Source of the DNA: Antitrichia curtipendula
Taxonomy: Eukaryota > Streptophyta > Bryopsida > Hypnales > Leucodontaceae
Assembly: GCA_951230915.1 (NCBI GenBank)
Contig: OX579635.1
Span: 45,012,001 to 45,076,000 of the forward strand
Reading direction: 5' to 3'
DNA: 64,000 bases
The notes under the pieces are model-generated. The model saw nothing but the letters and a program-made list of their open reading frames with translations. It had not been told where the DNA came from and did not search any database. The position numbers were made by a program, and so were the translations under genes. Numbering within the stretch: the stretch's first letter is position 1; the number at the start of each line of letters is the position of its first letter. Positions 1 to 11,164 of this stretch are shown in pieces.

Positions 1-60
1 ACTAGAAGAACCTTGGATTTTTTGGGTGCATTTTTTGTGACATCCACATATTTTTAAATC

Positions 61-979
61 TTAACCCCTAAAGGATCAAATACCATTTTTTTTTTGACAA
101 CATAGCGATTTTGGGCAGCTCACTACGACTGGAATTTATTTTATTTTCTTTGAAATTTTCACACAAGATGTGCCCGAGGAGTAGCTTTGAGGCCCAACAA
201 TTTTCATAAATTTTGACTACGTGTTTAAAAAGTTATTGCATGACATGTCATTTTCATTGGTCGGCGGGCAATCCAGGCAACTGAAAAAAGTTCTATAAAA
301 ATAACTTTTTCTTAAAATAGAAATTTGAAATTGGTTCTTTAGATTTATATATATGTGGGAAGCTTTTAATCATTCCATTTTGATTAATGAGATGAAAGTT
401 ATGAGGATTTTTAGTTTGAGGGTAGTTATGGAATTTCTACTCTAAGATAAACTTTGAAGTCCTTTATTTACCTCAATATTTTTGAAAAAAAATAAAAACA
501 CTGGGTGTAGATTTTTCATTACAACATTACAACTGTTGGGATTGGTATTCTTCAATTTCATATTTAAATTCTTAACAATTTAATGTTTTGAACATTCTCT
601 ACCTCTTTCTACTTACTATTTTTTTCCTATATGTTTTATAATTCCAAATGATCTGAAAATTTTCAAGCATGTAGACAACTTGCCTTGAAGAATGAATCCA
701 AAGAGTAACCACTATTTTGGACATTTTTTCATACAATTGTGACCTTGTAAAGTGCAGCTGCCCGAATTTTTGAAGGGACAAAAAAAAGAGTTTTATCAAT
801 TCAAACCTTATTCTCTTGCAATCCACACGATGAAAATTTCTAAATTATTTTTTACAACTTCTCAAACTAGTTTAATACAAGATCCTACGGTTACATGTGT
901 CCAAAAATGTTATTTTTCTAAAATTTGGTACTTGTATTAGAAATAGAAGTTTTGAAGCGGTTTGGGGGTTTGGGGTTAA
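61..979 (+). mobile_element. TTAA-family non-autonomous DNA element, copy 1
   Basis: This unit of about 0.92 kb opens with TTAACCCCTAAAGGATCAAA and closes with a degenerate GGGGTTAA. The same AT-rich interior recurs at 11165, 20584, 25612, 42375 and 56273. Landmarks in order are GGCAACATAGCGATTTTGGGCAG near the left end, a central region, AGTGCAGCTGCCCG at about 755, and a right part with TTGCAATCCACA. Short reading frames inside, such as the one at 752-940, recur only because the repeat recurs and carry no recognisable domain. The TTAA at both edges and the CCCC start resemble piggyBac-type ends, which is an inference. No transposase is encoded, so it is non-autonomous. Confidence 0.8.
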
Positions 980-1973
980 CAACAACATGAAATGTTACAC
1001 CAAGAGGACTTTCATTGTAACGTGAAACAAGTGGATGTCTCAAAAAATGCATTAAAAAACATAAGTATCTACTAGTGTCATGTCAAATATGTAGGTAAAT
1101 TGTCAAGGAAAGTAGATCCCAACCAATGCAAGGAGCTCTTAGTATTAATTACATGGTGTAAGTATCATGGTGTCCAAGGGCAAAAAGAATCTTCATCATT
1201 TATAATGTCACCCATACGAAGACAAAGGTATATCCCGACAAAATAAGCACTTTTCTTGCCACAATCCAAAGACGGAATCCCCGGAGATGGGTCCCAACCT
1301 CCATTCCACTCCCTTTTCATCCAAAATTTGTCATTGACTAGTTTTGACATACGGGTGGCAATGCCCTAAGTATGTACGTGACATGCAACATGTGCGTGGA
1401 CGGACACTTGCTTGCATTTTCAAAGGCAGATAATAATTAGATTGTGTGAAACATGCCCTTGTACTATCAATGGCATTGAACTACGTGCAAATGGCAGCCA
1501 AGACTATTTTGTTGAAACGCAATGTTCTTTCCTTTTTTTTGCCCATCACATTTACATCACCCAACCTCCCCCAGACCCACTCCAAAAAATAATAAATTAA
1601 TTAAAAAAAAGCCACACACCGTAGACTAAAGCACTAGTTAGGGGTGGAACTTCTTGCAACTACAGTTCCAATTGGGTGTTTGTGCCCCTGCATCAGCTTC
1701 CTCTCAAAGCAGACAACCGGCAGCCAGACAGAACCCTCCCGGACATATTCTGCTTGGTCGTAATTTACAAGGAGAGAAAGGTAACCAAAAAAAAATGTTT
1801 TTATTTTGTAATGGTGTCTAAGTACAATAGTATATAACATTGGAGTAGTTGAGATAAGTAAGCGTAGCTTGTTGGTCTCTATTTGCTTAAAGTGAAGTAC
1901 ATGATATCTAACTTTAGGGATACCTTAAAAATATTCTTTTGGGGCTATTTACCACAGGTTGTATTTTGACTAG
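980..1973. other. Intergenic, nothing recognised
   Basis: This is AT-rich sequence with scattered short frames lacking codon bias or domains. A slightly GC-richer patch at about 1640-1760 has no detectable gene structure. Confidence 0.6.
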
Positions 1974-2250
1974 TTTAACCACTACAGGACAATTATGAGA
2001 TATTTTGGGTAGAATTTGTGAAAAATTGCCACTCTTTAGGTTAATGCAAAAAAAGTTTGGAATTTCAATATTAAAATACTCAAGCATGCAAAATTGCACT
2101 AGACTACAATGGCAATGTATAGGAAAATTCTAGAAAGTTTGACCACATAGATAGAAAGATTATTGTGTTTGAAGTTGGAAGAATTTTTTTTTTCAACTGT
2201 GCTCGACACGGTCAATAGACTTTGACTCATCTGAGAGTGAAACTTTCGTA
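1974..2250 (+). repeat. Dispersed direct repeat G, copy a
   Basis: The block begins TTTAACCACTACAGGAC and runs through GTGAAAAATTGCCACT, a GACCACATAG-like stretch and a CAATAGACTTT motif. The same order of motifs recurs in direct orientation at 3278-3567. No inverted ends were found, so the superfamily is unknown. Confidence 0.6.
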
Positions 2251-2300
2251 CCAAATATACTTTTTAATTAAAAAATCCATATTATACCATGATAGTTATC

Positions 2301-2864
2301 TAGTCCCTCTATCTCACTAAAAACTCCAAGTCAAGCACAAACATTTATGTCCCACTAAAAAGCTCCGTTTACTAATTTCAACCATTGAGTAAACGTTGGC
2401 CATATTGAATGACCTTGTCGGAGTAAGTGGCAAACAACCAAGGAGCATTCCTCTCCTAGCAAGCTTGGCCTTGCCCATATGAGGCACCTTGCACTTGTTG
2501 CTTCCTCAAACAATTGTGTTGACAAGGAATTTGGTGACTACTTGGGGCGCTATGCAAATTTGTTCATGAAGGGGGCCAAGTTTCCTTGTTACGGTATTTA
2601 GGTTGAGAGCATATATTTCTACAATCCCATTGTTGCCACCAACCTTTAAATCATTAGAAATGACAAGCTTGCAACATTTACGAACAAAGTTCAAATATGA
2701 TACTTTCTGCATAGATTTGGGGTGCCTAAGTTGGAGATTTTGCATGGATCTAGGGGATGGGTTACTAGTTCTTAAACGTATATAACATTGGCACAAAGAC
2801 TAAAATATAATTAATCCCTCGTAGGGAAGGTTTTTGGAGTTTTTTTAGTGGGACAAAGAGAGTA
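2301..2864. mobile_element. Stowaway-like (Tc1/mariner-type) element
   Basis: The left end is TAGTCCCTCTATCTCACTAA and the reverse complement of the right end is TACTCTCTTTGTCCCACTAA. These form matching inverted ends of about 28 bp flanked by TA. They follow the well-known plant Stowaway consensus (CTCCCTCCGTCCCAnnAA). At 564 bp it is long for a MITE. A second TIR-like motif (GTCCCACTAAAAAGCTCC) near 2345 suggests internal rearrangement or nesting. No intact transposase frame is visible. Repeat G copies lie on both sides. Confidence 0.7.
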
Positions 2865-3277
2865 TATGCCAAATTTTAGAAGTAAAAGAGGGATTTTGCA
2901 TAAGTTTATCAAGGCTGCCCCACCTATCTTAAATTCTTGGGTAGCAAGACTTTTGATCTAGGCACCCAGGCTTCAAAATTTTAAAATTCTTGCAAAGGCC
3001 AAGTACATGTCTTAAAGTTTCTGAATGTCCACTTGGTGAACAATTGTCTTTTGGGGTTTGACCTCTGTATGCTTCAAAGTCTCTGTTATTTTGAGAGATG
3101 AACATAGTGCTTTATGATAAAATTTTGTTTAAATAATTTCTCATTCATCATAAATAATGGCTGAATCTTCTTCTTGGTAAATCCTTTAAAATTGATTTGA
3201 TAAAATTGTTGTGAATTACAGAATTATATAAAGATACAACTAAAGCATAAATCAATGCAAAATTTCAAAATTTCAGA

Positions 3278-3567
3278 GTTAACCACTATATGACCGAAGC
3301 ACATTTCAGGCAGAAATTGTGAAAAATTGCCACTTTTTAGGGCAATGAGATTTTTATATTTTTTAATATTTTTTCTTTCTCTCCAAAATCCAACCATACA
3401 CTAATTGTACTAAACCACTATGAGAATGTGGTAAAAAGAAATTTATAAATTTTGACCATACAAATTGAAAGATTATAACATTGAAGTTAGAAAAAAAAAG
3501 TTTTTTTCTCCGCCCTTGCCTAACAAGACCAATAGACTTTTAACTCCTCCTAGAGTGAGATTTTCAC
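3278..3567 (+). repeat. Dispersed direct repeat G, copy b
   Basis: This is the second copy of the block at 1974-2250. It shares GTTAACCACTA, GTGAAAAATTGCCACT and CAATAGACTTT in the same order, with moderate divergence and small indels. Confidence 0.6.
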
Positions 3568-3609
3568 AACTACACATGGTTATTTTTTTGACATCTGCCT
3601 CTTGTATCA

Positions 3610-3885
3610 TAAGGTAGGCACCCCCAAAATGGCACTTGACCTTAAAGTGCCATCTACAGGTTGTGTACATTTTCAAAATCAGTTATGTACCTATTTGGAT
3701 GGAGCGCTTTCAGAAACAAACTTTGGCCCTTAATAACTTTTGCATACGGTGTCCAAATGCCACGTTCTCTGGTGCGTTGGAACCTCCTTTCACTTGCCAA
3801 CAAGAATATATGAAAATTTGACCAGTCTAATAGTAGTAACTAGGCTCAGTAGCAAAAAGTGGCGGTTTTGGGTGTACCCACCTTA
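3610..3885 (+). mobile_element. TAAGG-family MITE B, copy 1
   Basis: This 276-bp element starts TAAGGTAGGCACCCCCAAAA and ends with GGGTGTACCCACCTTA, giving imperfect inverted ends flanked by TA. A near-identical copy lies in inverted orientation at 51818-52075. Internal landmarks include GTGCGTTGGAACCTCC and CATACGGTGTCCAAATG. It carries no coding capacity. Confidence 0.8.
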
Positions 3886-4695
3886 TATGTTGCACACATG
3901 CCAAATTTTAGAAGTTGAGGAGGACTAACGCACATGCCGCCCAGGCAATCCCAAAAGGTTAAAGGCAACATAACTTCTGATCCATACCCCCGATTAAAAA
4001 AAATTGCATAGAGAGCACATGTTGACACTTTGTGTGTCAAAATTTCCATGAACTTTCAACCCCAGCCCAATTGACCCGAGATCTCTTGCATTTGTGTAAG
4101 TTAAACAGTCAGTCACTCAGTCCTTCTGCGGGTTCGGTTAAAAGGGTTAATAAGTTAATGTTATGTAATCAACCCTCCATTTTTTATTTTTTTAAACAAA
4201 TGAAACGAGAATTCATTGCCAAGGAACATCCCTCCATTTGCGAACTATTTTTTTACTACGATATGGAGAAAAGTCACCCCTCTTCTTGGTCAATGCAGTT
4301 TCCCATAAGCCAGGTACTCTAATGATGATCCAAATCATATGGGTGGAGGTGGCATCCAAGTCATGAACTTGAGTCAATTCTACACATTACCATTATGACG
4401 GGGACTACCAATTGTACAGTACGTTGCAACCAGAACAGGGGAACTGGGGAAGAAGAACTCCAGGGACTGACTTTCTCAAGGACACTCTGAAGTCCAGACC
4501 AGTTTTGTTTTTTCTTGTGCGGGCAGGGTCACGCGGACCGCACCCTGCCAATTCCAATTTTCGAAAAAGCCTTTGTGGCACTTTCCCAGTTGAGCAGGTA
4601 AGTTTTGCAGGCTCCTCAGGAGAATTCTGGAGCAGATTTTGGCGACAAGGAATTTTCTTACAAAAGCCAGAACTGGCTCCTTCTCCGTCTAAATC
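3886..4695. other. Intergenic; locally GC-richer from about 4400
   Basis: AT-rich up to about 4390, then near-balanced sequence with long open frames on both strands (4405-4768). These have no start context, splice sites or recognisable domain. They probably reflect base composition or an unclassified repeat. Confidence 0.5.
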
Positions 4696-4934
4696 GGGCC
4701 GGGGTGAACTGACCCCCCTCACTCGTCCCCCTTGGAAAACCCTGAATTTTTTTATTTTCCATGCATGAATTTTTTTGCAAATTCAGAATTCATATTTGCA
4801 ATCAGAGGCCCTATTTTAGCTATTGAGGCTATAGAAAATAGATTTTACACGGCACAAAGTAGGGGGCTTTTTATTATATGCACCCCTGGATGGACTTTGG
4901 CAGGACGAGCAAGGGGGCCAGTTCACCTTGGCCC
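4696..4934. mobile_element. MITE with GGGCCnnGGTGAACTG inverted ends
   Basis: The left arm is GGGCCGGGGTGAACTGACCC and the right arm, reverse complemented, is GGGCCAAGGTGAACTGGCCC. The match continues as CCCTnnCTCGTCC, so the inverted ends are about 30 bp. The element is 239 bp and non-coding. GGGCC ends are typical of PIF/Harbinger (Tourist) MITEs, but no clean 3-bp target duplication is visible here. Confidence 0.7.
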
Positions 4935-5338
4935 TGAATCGTAGTTACAACTAAAAAATTCAGGTTAAAACTTAAGGAAAATTATATTCACTAAATTTTG
5001 CACAGAAGCATTCATTCACAAGCATTCAATCAAACATTACAGACAGACGGAGGATTCAAACCCCACTCCGAAGAGTTTGCCCACATCAACGTCTGTTCTA
5101 CCCCACCCCACCCCCACACGATTAATACAAAGTCTAAAAAATCAAGTAGCAAACACCTAAAGTAACCAAACTATCAACCCTAAACTGCTAGTTGACCACA
5201 TTTTCTACTCCACTTATTATACACATCTGCATAAGGGAAAGTTTCAAGTGTATAAAACTGCTAGGAGAACATTCAAATACAAGTATCGAGATTGCCTTGC
5301 AATTGGTTACGGACCCTGGTCTTGCAGAACACCAACGT
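4935..5338. other. Intergenic and probable degraded 3' end of the transposase pseudogene
   Basis: AT-rich sequence with a C-rich patch at about 5100. The part nearest 5338 can be read as a decayed continuation of the minus-strand hAT-like frame, but similarity fades and no end can be set. Confidence 0.4.
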
Positions 5339-7874
5339 CTAGAAAGTACACTTGTCATCTACACTACCAAGAACAACTGTAACAGCTATGTTGGCGACCT
5401 TCATATACTCGCTAAGCTTGCTTAGAAGTAGAGCGTTGCACCCCAGCTTCGCCCATAGTTTGGTTATAGGGTTTAGGTTGAAAGGCTCTTCCATTGCCTT
5501 AGTAGCGTTCGCCTTCATTGTCATCTTGAACAACGTTGCCTACACGTCCAGCTTGTGGACATCCAAGGGCGGTTGTACTTGCTGCACATGCGCCTTCGAC
5601 CCAAGACCCATTGACACGGTCTTGGTGTCACAAAACTACAACTTCAGAACCTGTAGGTGTAGAGGAAATAGGTCATCAGCGTTCGCTTGGAACCAGTGTT
5701 GCAGAAACGCAATGCCAAGAGTCTCTATAATGTTGGAGTGAGGGAACCGGCTCTCCAACTGTGAAATCAGCAACTCTGCAGCCAAGACACATTGACCCTT
5801 CACGGACAATATAGTGTTTGCGAAGATAACTCTACTCACAAGTAGAAGAGACCCGGTTGTTGCATGCATGTGGTAGGCAGGATAAGTGTGCCCCGCCATC
5901 CAAAATGACAAACTCTCGGTACCATCATTTAGGTCAGTCATCCACTCCTAGGATATAGTATGGGAGTGGTTCTCTATAATATCACAAAACAACTGAAAGT
6001 GTGTTGGTTAGAATGCAGTGGAGGTGTCAACATACATTTCAAATATTTTTGACTGGCATATCTTAACCGCAGCCACATAGTCAGATACGAACACAAAACC
6101 AGATTGGGCGAACTTGATAAGACTTTGAACAGACTCAAGTAGTGGAAGCAAGCATGGCAAGGCCAACACTGTAGCAATATCACAAAGCAAGTCCAGATTC
6201 TTGCGGTCAATACTTCCTTGGTTGGTGTCCGCATCTTCAATGAACTTGACTATCAGCGTCTCGTATTCACCCATCACCCGCTTCAAAGGGTTCAACAGCA
6301 AAATCTAGTGGGTTAAGATCTTGTTCAGCAATCTCAAGTCTTCTATCTCCACGATATCGGCCAGCAAAGTTAGTTCATAGTACGGTTTGGAGGAGTTGGA
6401 GAAATACATGTACAAGGACTTGCACATTTTTTCCAATTTCTGGACAACTGGGAGATTGGAGAGGGCCTCTACCGCTAAACTTATGCGATGGGCCATGTCA
6501 TATACGGCGATGACATAGGGTGTTGCCTTTTGCTTGAGTTGCGTCGTCACATCTGTCCAGCTGCCTTGGAAAATCAAAGCTCCATCTGCCCCTCAAAAAA
6601 TGATTTTTCCCCCACCTCTTCTAAACTCAAGCCTCAATGCAGCAACAACATTTGTAAAATTAGCTCATAGGTATTCATTGCAGCAGCATCCTGGAGAACT
6701 TTACAAACATAAGCTAGCATAGATTGGCGAGAAAAGTTGGAGGCCGTGTAAACATGCACGGACAGCCACTGCTAGTTGTTGAAGGCGGTCACCTCGTCCA
6801 TAGAAACAACAATAAAAATTGCTTTCTTCAGCTCTACCTTCAAGCGATCGGAGTGGACTACCCCCATGACGTTCGCGAACTCCCACCGCAACGCCTCACT
6901 CCAATGCTTTTTCGGTATATCTAGGACTCCTAGAATAAAGAGCAGTTCTTTCGCAGCCAGAAAATCAGAAATCAGTTTGCCGTGCTGCAACACGCTGAAC
7001 ATCACCTTCATCTGGATGGTCTTCCGTCTCCGCTCTTTCACATGCCCCAACCCATCAACTAGTTTGTGCAACACCTGTTGCCCCCCCTCTTAGCAAAATA
7101 CAATCTCTCATTTTACATATGTTGATTGGTTTTCAAGAAGTAGTGATCCCCCTTTTTTACTTTTCCAATATTCACCAATGCCTTACATCTACCTGCATGT
7201 TTCTAGAGGGAATCTAATTTAGCGACTAAAAGCTTCTTCCTACCTTCCACCTCACTGCAAATCTTGCATCTCACTTGAGTAGCACTACCCGTGGTCCCTG
7301 CTACTCCCTCCATCCAAGGCAATTTAGTGGCCTAAACATCTTGGAAATGACGATTAAGTTCATATTTCTTCTTCATTTGCTTTGCTAGGGCAAGGAAAGC
7401 AGACGCTACTACTGAATCCAATATCACTACCTCAGCTTCTCCGCCATCAGATTCCTCCTGCATCCAGGTAGGCATTGTGATCAAGACCCGGCACTCAAAC
7501 TCAAAATCAGCAACAACACATTCAGATGACAAAAAAGATAGATCAATCATCTTGGACCCTAATTCGTCACTATGGTGAAGGCGACCGTCGTAAAGAAATT
7601 TACGCAACGGTGCTTAGGGCCGCTTCACACTATGGCCGACCAAGTCAAGAGGCCGTGGGATTGAGTGGACAAACTTTGGGTGAGAGTCCAAATAAATGGG
7701 CAATAAAATGATAGGATTTTGAGCCTTTGGCTAGCCATAGTGTGAAGCCTCGAGAGGCCAAATTCTTGGGTTTCTGAAATCTGATTGGTGAAAATCGACG
7801 GACTCTCGACCTTGTGCCGTAGTGTGAAGTGGCCCTTAGATACCATCGGCAGACTTAGACGATTTCATCGTCAT
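5339..7874 (-). pseudogene. hAT-like BED-zinc-finger transposase-type pseudogene
   Basis: Reading the minus strand from an ATG at 7874 gives a nearly continuous protein of the DUF4371 / zinc-finger-protein-862-like (hAT-derived) type. Visible in order: a charged N-terminus; a BED/TTF-type finger with CKICSEVEGRKK then KHAGRC (C-x2-C...H-x3-C) at about 7130-7260; HGKLISDFLAAKELLF and KKHWSEALRWEFA; SMDEVTAFNN; GADGALIFQG, which crosses a frame break; VYDMAHRISLAVEALSNLP; and LLNPLKRVMGEYETLIVK. It is broken by TAG stops at 7332, 7203, 6772 and 6305, further stops at about 6020, 5950, 5640 and 5540, a frameshift in the C-run near 7081-7087, another near 6590, and a MITE at 7617-7835. Several stops sit where Trp or Gln is expected. 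It is a dead element, probably once intronless. Confidence 0.8.
7617..7835. mobile_element. Tourist-like (PIF/Harbinger) MITE inserted in the transposase pseudogene
   Basis: The inverted ends are GGGCCGCTTCACACTATGG on the left and GGGCCACTTCACACTACGG on the right (reverse complement). They are flanked directly by TTA on both sides (7614-7616 and 7836-7838), the classic 3-bp target duplication. Length is 219 bp. An extra inverted copy of the terminal motif (CCATAGTGTGAAGCC) lies inside at about 7733-7748, so the element may be a fusion of two units or have gained an internal end. It splits the first codons of the hAT-like frame. Confidence 0.88.
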
Positions 7875-8098
7875 CGCCCAACTCCCAAAACCTAAAATCA
7901 CAAACAAAAGACAAAACAGAAGCAAACAACACCAATTAGCCAAACCTGAATTCACAATGCAAAAGAAATGATTCTCCATAGAATTTGTAACTGTTCATGC
8001 CATCTACACCAACGTCGCGCGCCTTCCTGCAAGCACATGCCTCCACTCCTCCACACCGCATAGAAGAAACCTAAAACCGCTACTACTGCAATCACCAG

Positions 8099-8428
8099 TA
8101 AGGTAACAGGCTGAAGAATAGTTTGGGCATTAAGAACCGACCACCTATAAAATGTACACGATTTGTACATGCTGATTTTTCATAGCCTTCACTGATGTAC
8201 AAACAATGTACATTTCAGGGGTGGACAATTTTGGAGCCTTATGCTAGTTCAACTTCAAATTTTCATAACTAATTTCAAAGAGCTCCAAAAAATATGAAAC
8301 GACTTAGGTTAGATGTCAAATCTACTTTTCTTTCAAGGAAAATTTACTGAAAAATATTTCAAGAAGTTTTGCCTTCCCAAAATTCAGTTTCAGCTCTTAC
8401 GTGGGCGATTTCTGGACCTGTTTCCTTA
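8099..8428. mobile_element. TAAGG-family MITE C, copy 1
   Basis: This 330-bp element has ends TAAGGTAACAGG and, reverse complemented, TAAGGAAACAGG. Its interior (ATATGAAACGACTTAGGTTA and AAATTTACTGAAAA) matches the element at 19844-20146, although the terminal sequences differ. It sits just upstream of the dead hAT-like gene. Confidence 0.75.
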
Positions 8429-8652
8429 ATGCCCTCTTTGCAGTTTCAAATTCCCCTCACAAAATCTTCTCTCTCCAACGGCTGGAGGATCATTAACTAA
8501 GTAGAAAGCTTTGTGCCTTCAACGGCTTCAAGCACCCAAATTCGACTTAAAGGCAGCAAGTACGACATAAATAAAAAGTGCAGAAAATTCAATTTCAAAA
8601 TTCTTTGTCTCTCTCCATTTGCAACGGCAATCTCAAATGGGGGCAGGATGGT

Positions 8653-9228
8653 AGGCAAAGGACAGGTGCAAGATGGTGCTGCATGGCGACCATCTAGCAG
8701 CGAGGGTCAGGATTAGGTGATTGAAGAGCTTAGCAGATTGCGAATGGCGGCGAATCTGATGAGATGTCTGTTGCATCCAAGGCGACTTCCTACCCGGCCT
8801 AGGGAAGAGGTTGGCAATTGATGCCCGGTTTTTGGAAAAAAACACCTATATCCGCTTCGCTAGGTCTCAAGCCAGGTAAGTTTTTGGCAAATAATCGCCA
8901 AGAAAAAAAACCCTGGGTAGGGCGGTAGGTGAAGGGCAGGTGTAGGCAAACGACAAGGTTTTACAGGCAAAGGCCAGGTGCAAGATAGTGTCGTGTGGAA
9001 ACCATCCAGTAGCGAGAGTTAGGATTAGGCGATTGAAGAACTCAACAGATTGCGAATGGCGGCAAATCTGAGGAGATGTCTGTTGCATTTGAGGCGACTT
9101 CCTGCCCAACCTAAGGAGGGGGTTGGCGATTGATACCCAGTTTTTGAAAAAAACAAAACCACCTATACCTGCTTCGCCAGGTCTCAAGCCAGGTAAGCAT
9201 TTGGCGAATAATTGCCAAGAAAAAAACA
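8653..9228 (+). repeat. Tandem duplication, two units of about 309 bp
   Basis: Unit 1 starts with GGCAAAGGACAGGTGCAAGA at about 8653 and unit 2 with GGCAAAGGCCAGGTGCAAGA at about 8962. Both contain GATTGCGAATGGCGGC, GAGATGTCTGTTGCAT, GGTCTCAAGCCAGGTAAG and AATTGCCAAGAAAA-like stretches. The units are diverged. Minus-strand frames at 8633-8845 and 8867-9262 are repeat-derived and show no known domain. A short palindrome (TGGTCTAGAC...GTTTAGACCA) closes the block at about 9232-9258. Confidence 0.75.
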
Positions 9229-9429
9229 ACTGGTCTAGACTCCAAAGTTTAGACCAGACCAATGTTGTACTATATAGTTATCACATTTGTTTGTTGCTCG
9301 GAGTGGCACTGTGGAGAGTTTAAAGTTTCAAAAGTTTTTTTTGGTATGTTTAGTGAAATGTGAGAGAAGGCTATTAATATAAGTTATCAATTCCATCCAT
9401 TAAGTTAGGTTGTTTTGTTTTGTTTTATT

Positions 9430-9901
9430 TGTTACATTGAAATCTCCTATACTGTGCATCTCCTAGGCACAATCTTGGTACTATCAAAAAGCCCTTATTG
9501 AGGAGAGGTATATGGACTTTGTTTTGTTTCATTTAGACCTACAATTTGAAAGATATTGAATTTCAAATTTTTTATGAATTGAAAAATAAAATAAATCATT
9601 TTCTTTTCTTTCTTCATGTTGTAGCAACAACACGGGGCACACTAGTTGAAACTAAGTTAGTTTGCCTTGTTACCCTTGCCACAACATAACATAACAAAAT
9701 AAAATAAAAATCAATTCTAATTTTTTAATTCATAAAAAAACTTTGAAATTCAATATCTTTTTTTGTAGTGAACTAGAATGCCACAAAATAAAGTCCTTGT
9801 ACCCCTTCTTATTGAGGGCTTTCCGACAAGATCCTAAACGTGGTCAAGGGACATACGGTTCCAAAGATCTCACTACAACAAACAAGAGAAACAACTTGGT
9901 T
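9430..9901. repeat. Long imperfect palindrome, repeat family D
   Basis: The left arm (about 9430-9600) and right arm (about 9690-9870) are inverted copies. Both carry AAAGATATTGAATTTC and, further out, AAAGCCCTnnnTnAG and a GGACTTT-TTTTGT motif. The family recurs as single arms at about 10223-10420 and 44105-44260. Element E1 begins immediately after the right arm. The structure fits a foldback-type or MITE-like element. Confidence 0.65.
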
Positions 9902-10216
9902 CATTACATGTTTTTCAGCCCCTGTGGAGGGCTGCGAGTTCCCCAGGGTTCCCAGAGTCTGAAGCTGTCTGGAACTGCGCCGCAGCAGCTGCGTGACATG
10001 GCACAGCGACTGCCACGTCATACAAAAAAAATTCAAAAATATTCAAATTTTTTTTGTTCATCTTGTTTTTTCATTTTTTCATTTTAAGATTTTTTTTTTT
10101 TTTTTTTTTTTTTGAAATATTTTTTTTCTGACAGCGGCCGTTCTCTTGTTGCCGGGGGAACAGCTCCGGGAATAGACCTGAAACGGCCCTCCAGACTCCC
10201 CCAAAACCATCTAATG
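9902..10216. mobile_element. MITE family E, copy 1
   Basis: The ends are CATTACATGTTTTTCAGCCC and, reverse complemented, CATTAGATGGTTTTGGGGG. Both are followed by a GGAGGGC motif. The interior has CGTGACATGGC...GCCACGTCA (an ACGT-type hairpin) and a long run of T at about 10091-10114. The same architecture is seen at 16186-16464 and 39547-39889. It is much more GC-rich at the ends than its surroundings. It lies between two family D blocks. Confidence 0.65.
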
Positions 10217-10222
10217 TAATAA

Positions 10223-10420
10223 CCTAATAAATATAAACATAATATTTATAATAAATATAAATATAAATCTAATTTTCTATTCTTTTAATTCATAAAAACT
10301 TCAAAAATCACGAAACAAAGCTTGTGCACCCGTCTTCTCAAAGAACTTTCTAACGGTACTAAAAATACAAGCAGAGACGTACAATTCTAGAGGTTTCACT
10401 AGAACAAACAATCAAACAAA
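10223..10420 (-). repeat. Family D repeat, single arm
   Basis: TTTTAATTCATAAAAACTTC, ACCCGTCTTCTCAAAGAACT, GGTACTAAAA and TTTCACTAGAACAAAC align with the right arm of the palindrome at 9690-9900. It is a diverged copy. Confidence 0.55.
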
Positions 10421-11164
10421 CAAATTCATTTGAGGTATGGATAGAAGATAGATAGATTGCATTTTTCTAACAAAGTATTACATATTTTTGTGAGTGTTTT
10501 TGAGAGTTGTCAAAAATGCCCCAAAGAGTCACTAGGACCCCTTGAACTAACAAAAAGTGCATTTACAATGGTTATAATATTTTCCTATACAATCATGACA
10601 TCATAACCCTAGAATAGTCACATTTCCTACAATGTAACAATTAATGATTAGTTGTTTCTATTGTGGTTACTAAGCCATTCTGTTATCATCAATCAGAACT
10701 CTAACTACATTAATTAAGTCACTTATTAATTGTGGATCAAATCTCACTTATTCAAAAATGATAGTTTTAGGATGAAGGTCATGATTAGAATGAACCCATT
10801 CCATAATGCACATTATAGGAATTTTAATATGGGCTCATCTACCTTATATATGATTCTTTTGTATAGATTTCATTTGAATGGGCACCAATACATATCCATA
10901 TTGAAAAAAACATGGTTTGAAATGATTTTTTGCCAATCTTGTGCTGAAACTAGCACAACTATGTTAAAATAACACATATTTAACACAAAAGCACTTCACA
11001 CCATGGTTTTTTCAATGTGTATATGTACTAGTGTGGAAATTTGTGGAGACATATATAAAGAGAAATATACCTACACATACGTATATATACATCATGTAAA
11101 ATGATTTAACCTAAATAGATTTGTCCACGTATTTATGGGATTGATGTAAGTATTTATGTAAGTA
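10421..11164. other. Intergenic, nothing recognised
   Basis: AT-rich. The frame at 10730-10972 has no domain or splice context. Confidence 0.6.

Noticed and set aside
752..940. Similar small proteins at 752-940 and 11708-11977
   Set aside because: Their similarity comes from being in equivalent places of the TTAA-family repeat. Other copies lack the frame and no coding constraint is visible.
4405..4768. Overlapping open frames of 105 and 118 residues
   Set aside because: They occupy a GC-richer patch and overlap a MITE end on opposite strands. No domain or codon bias supports either.
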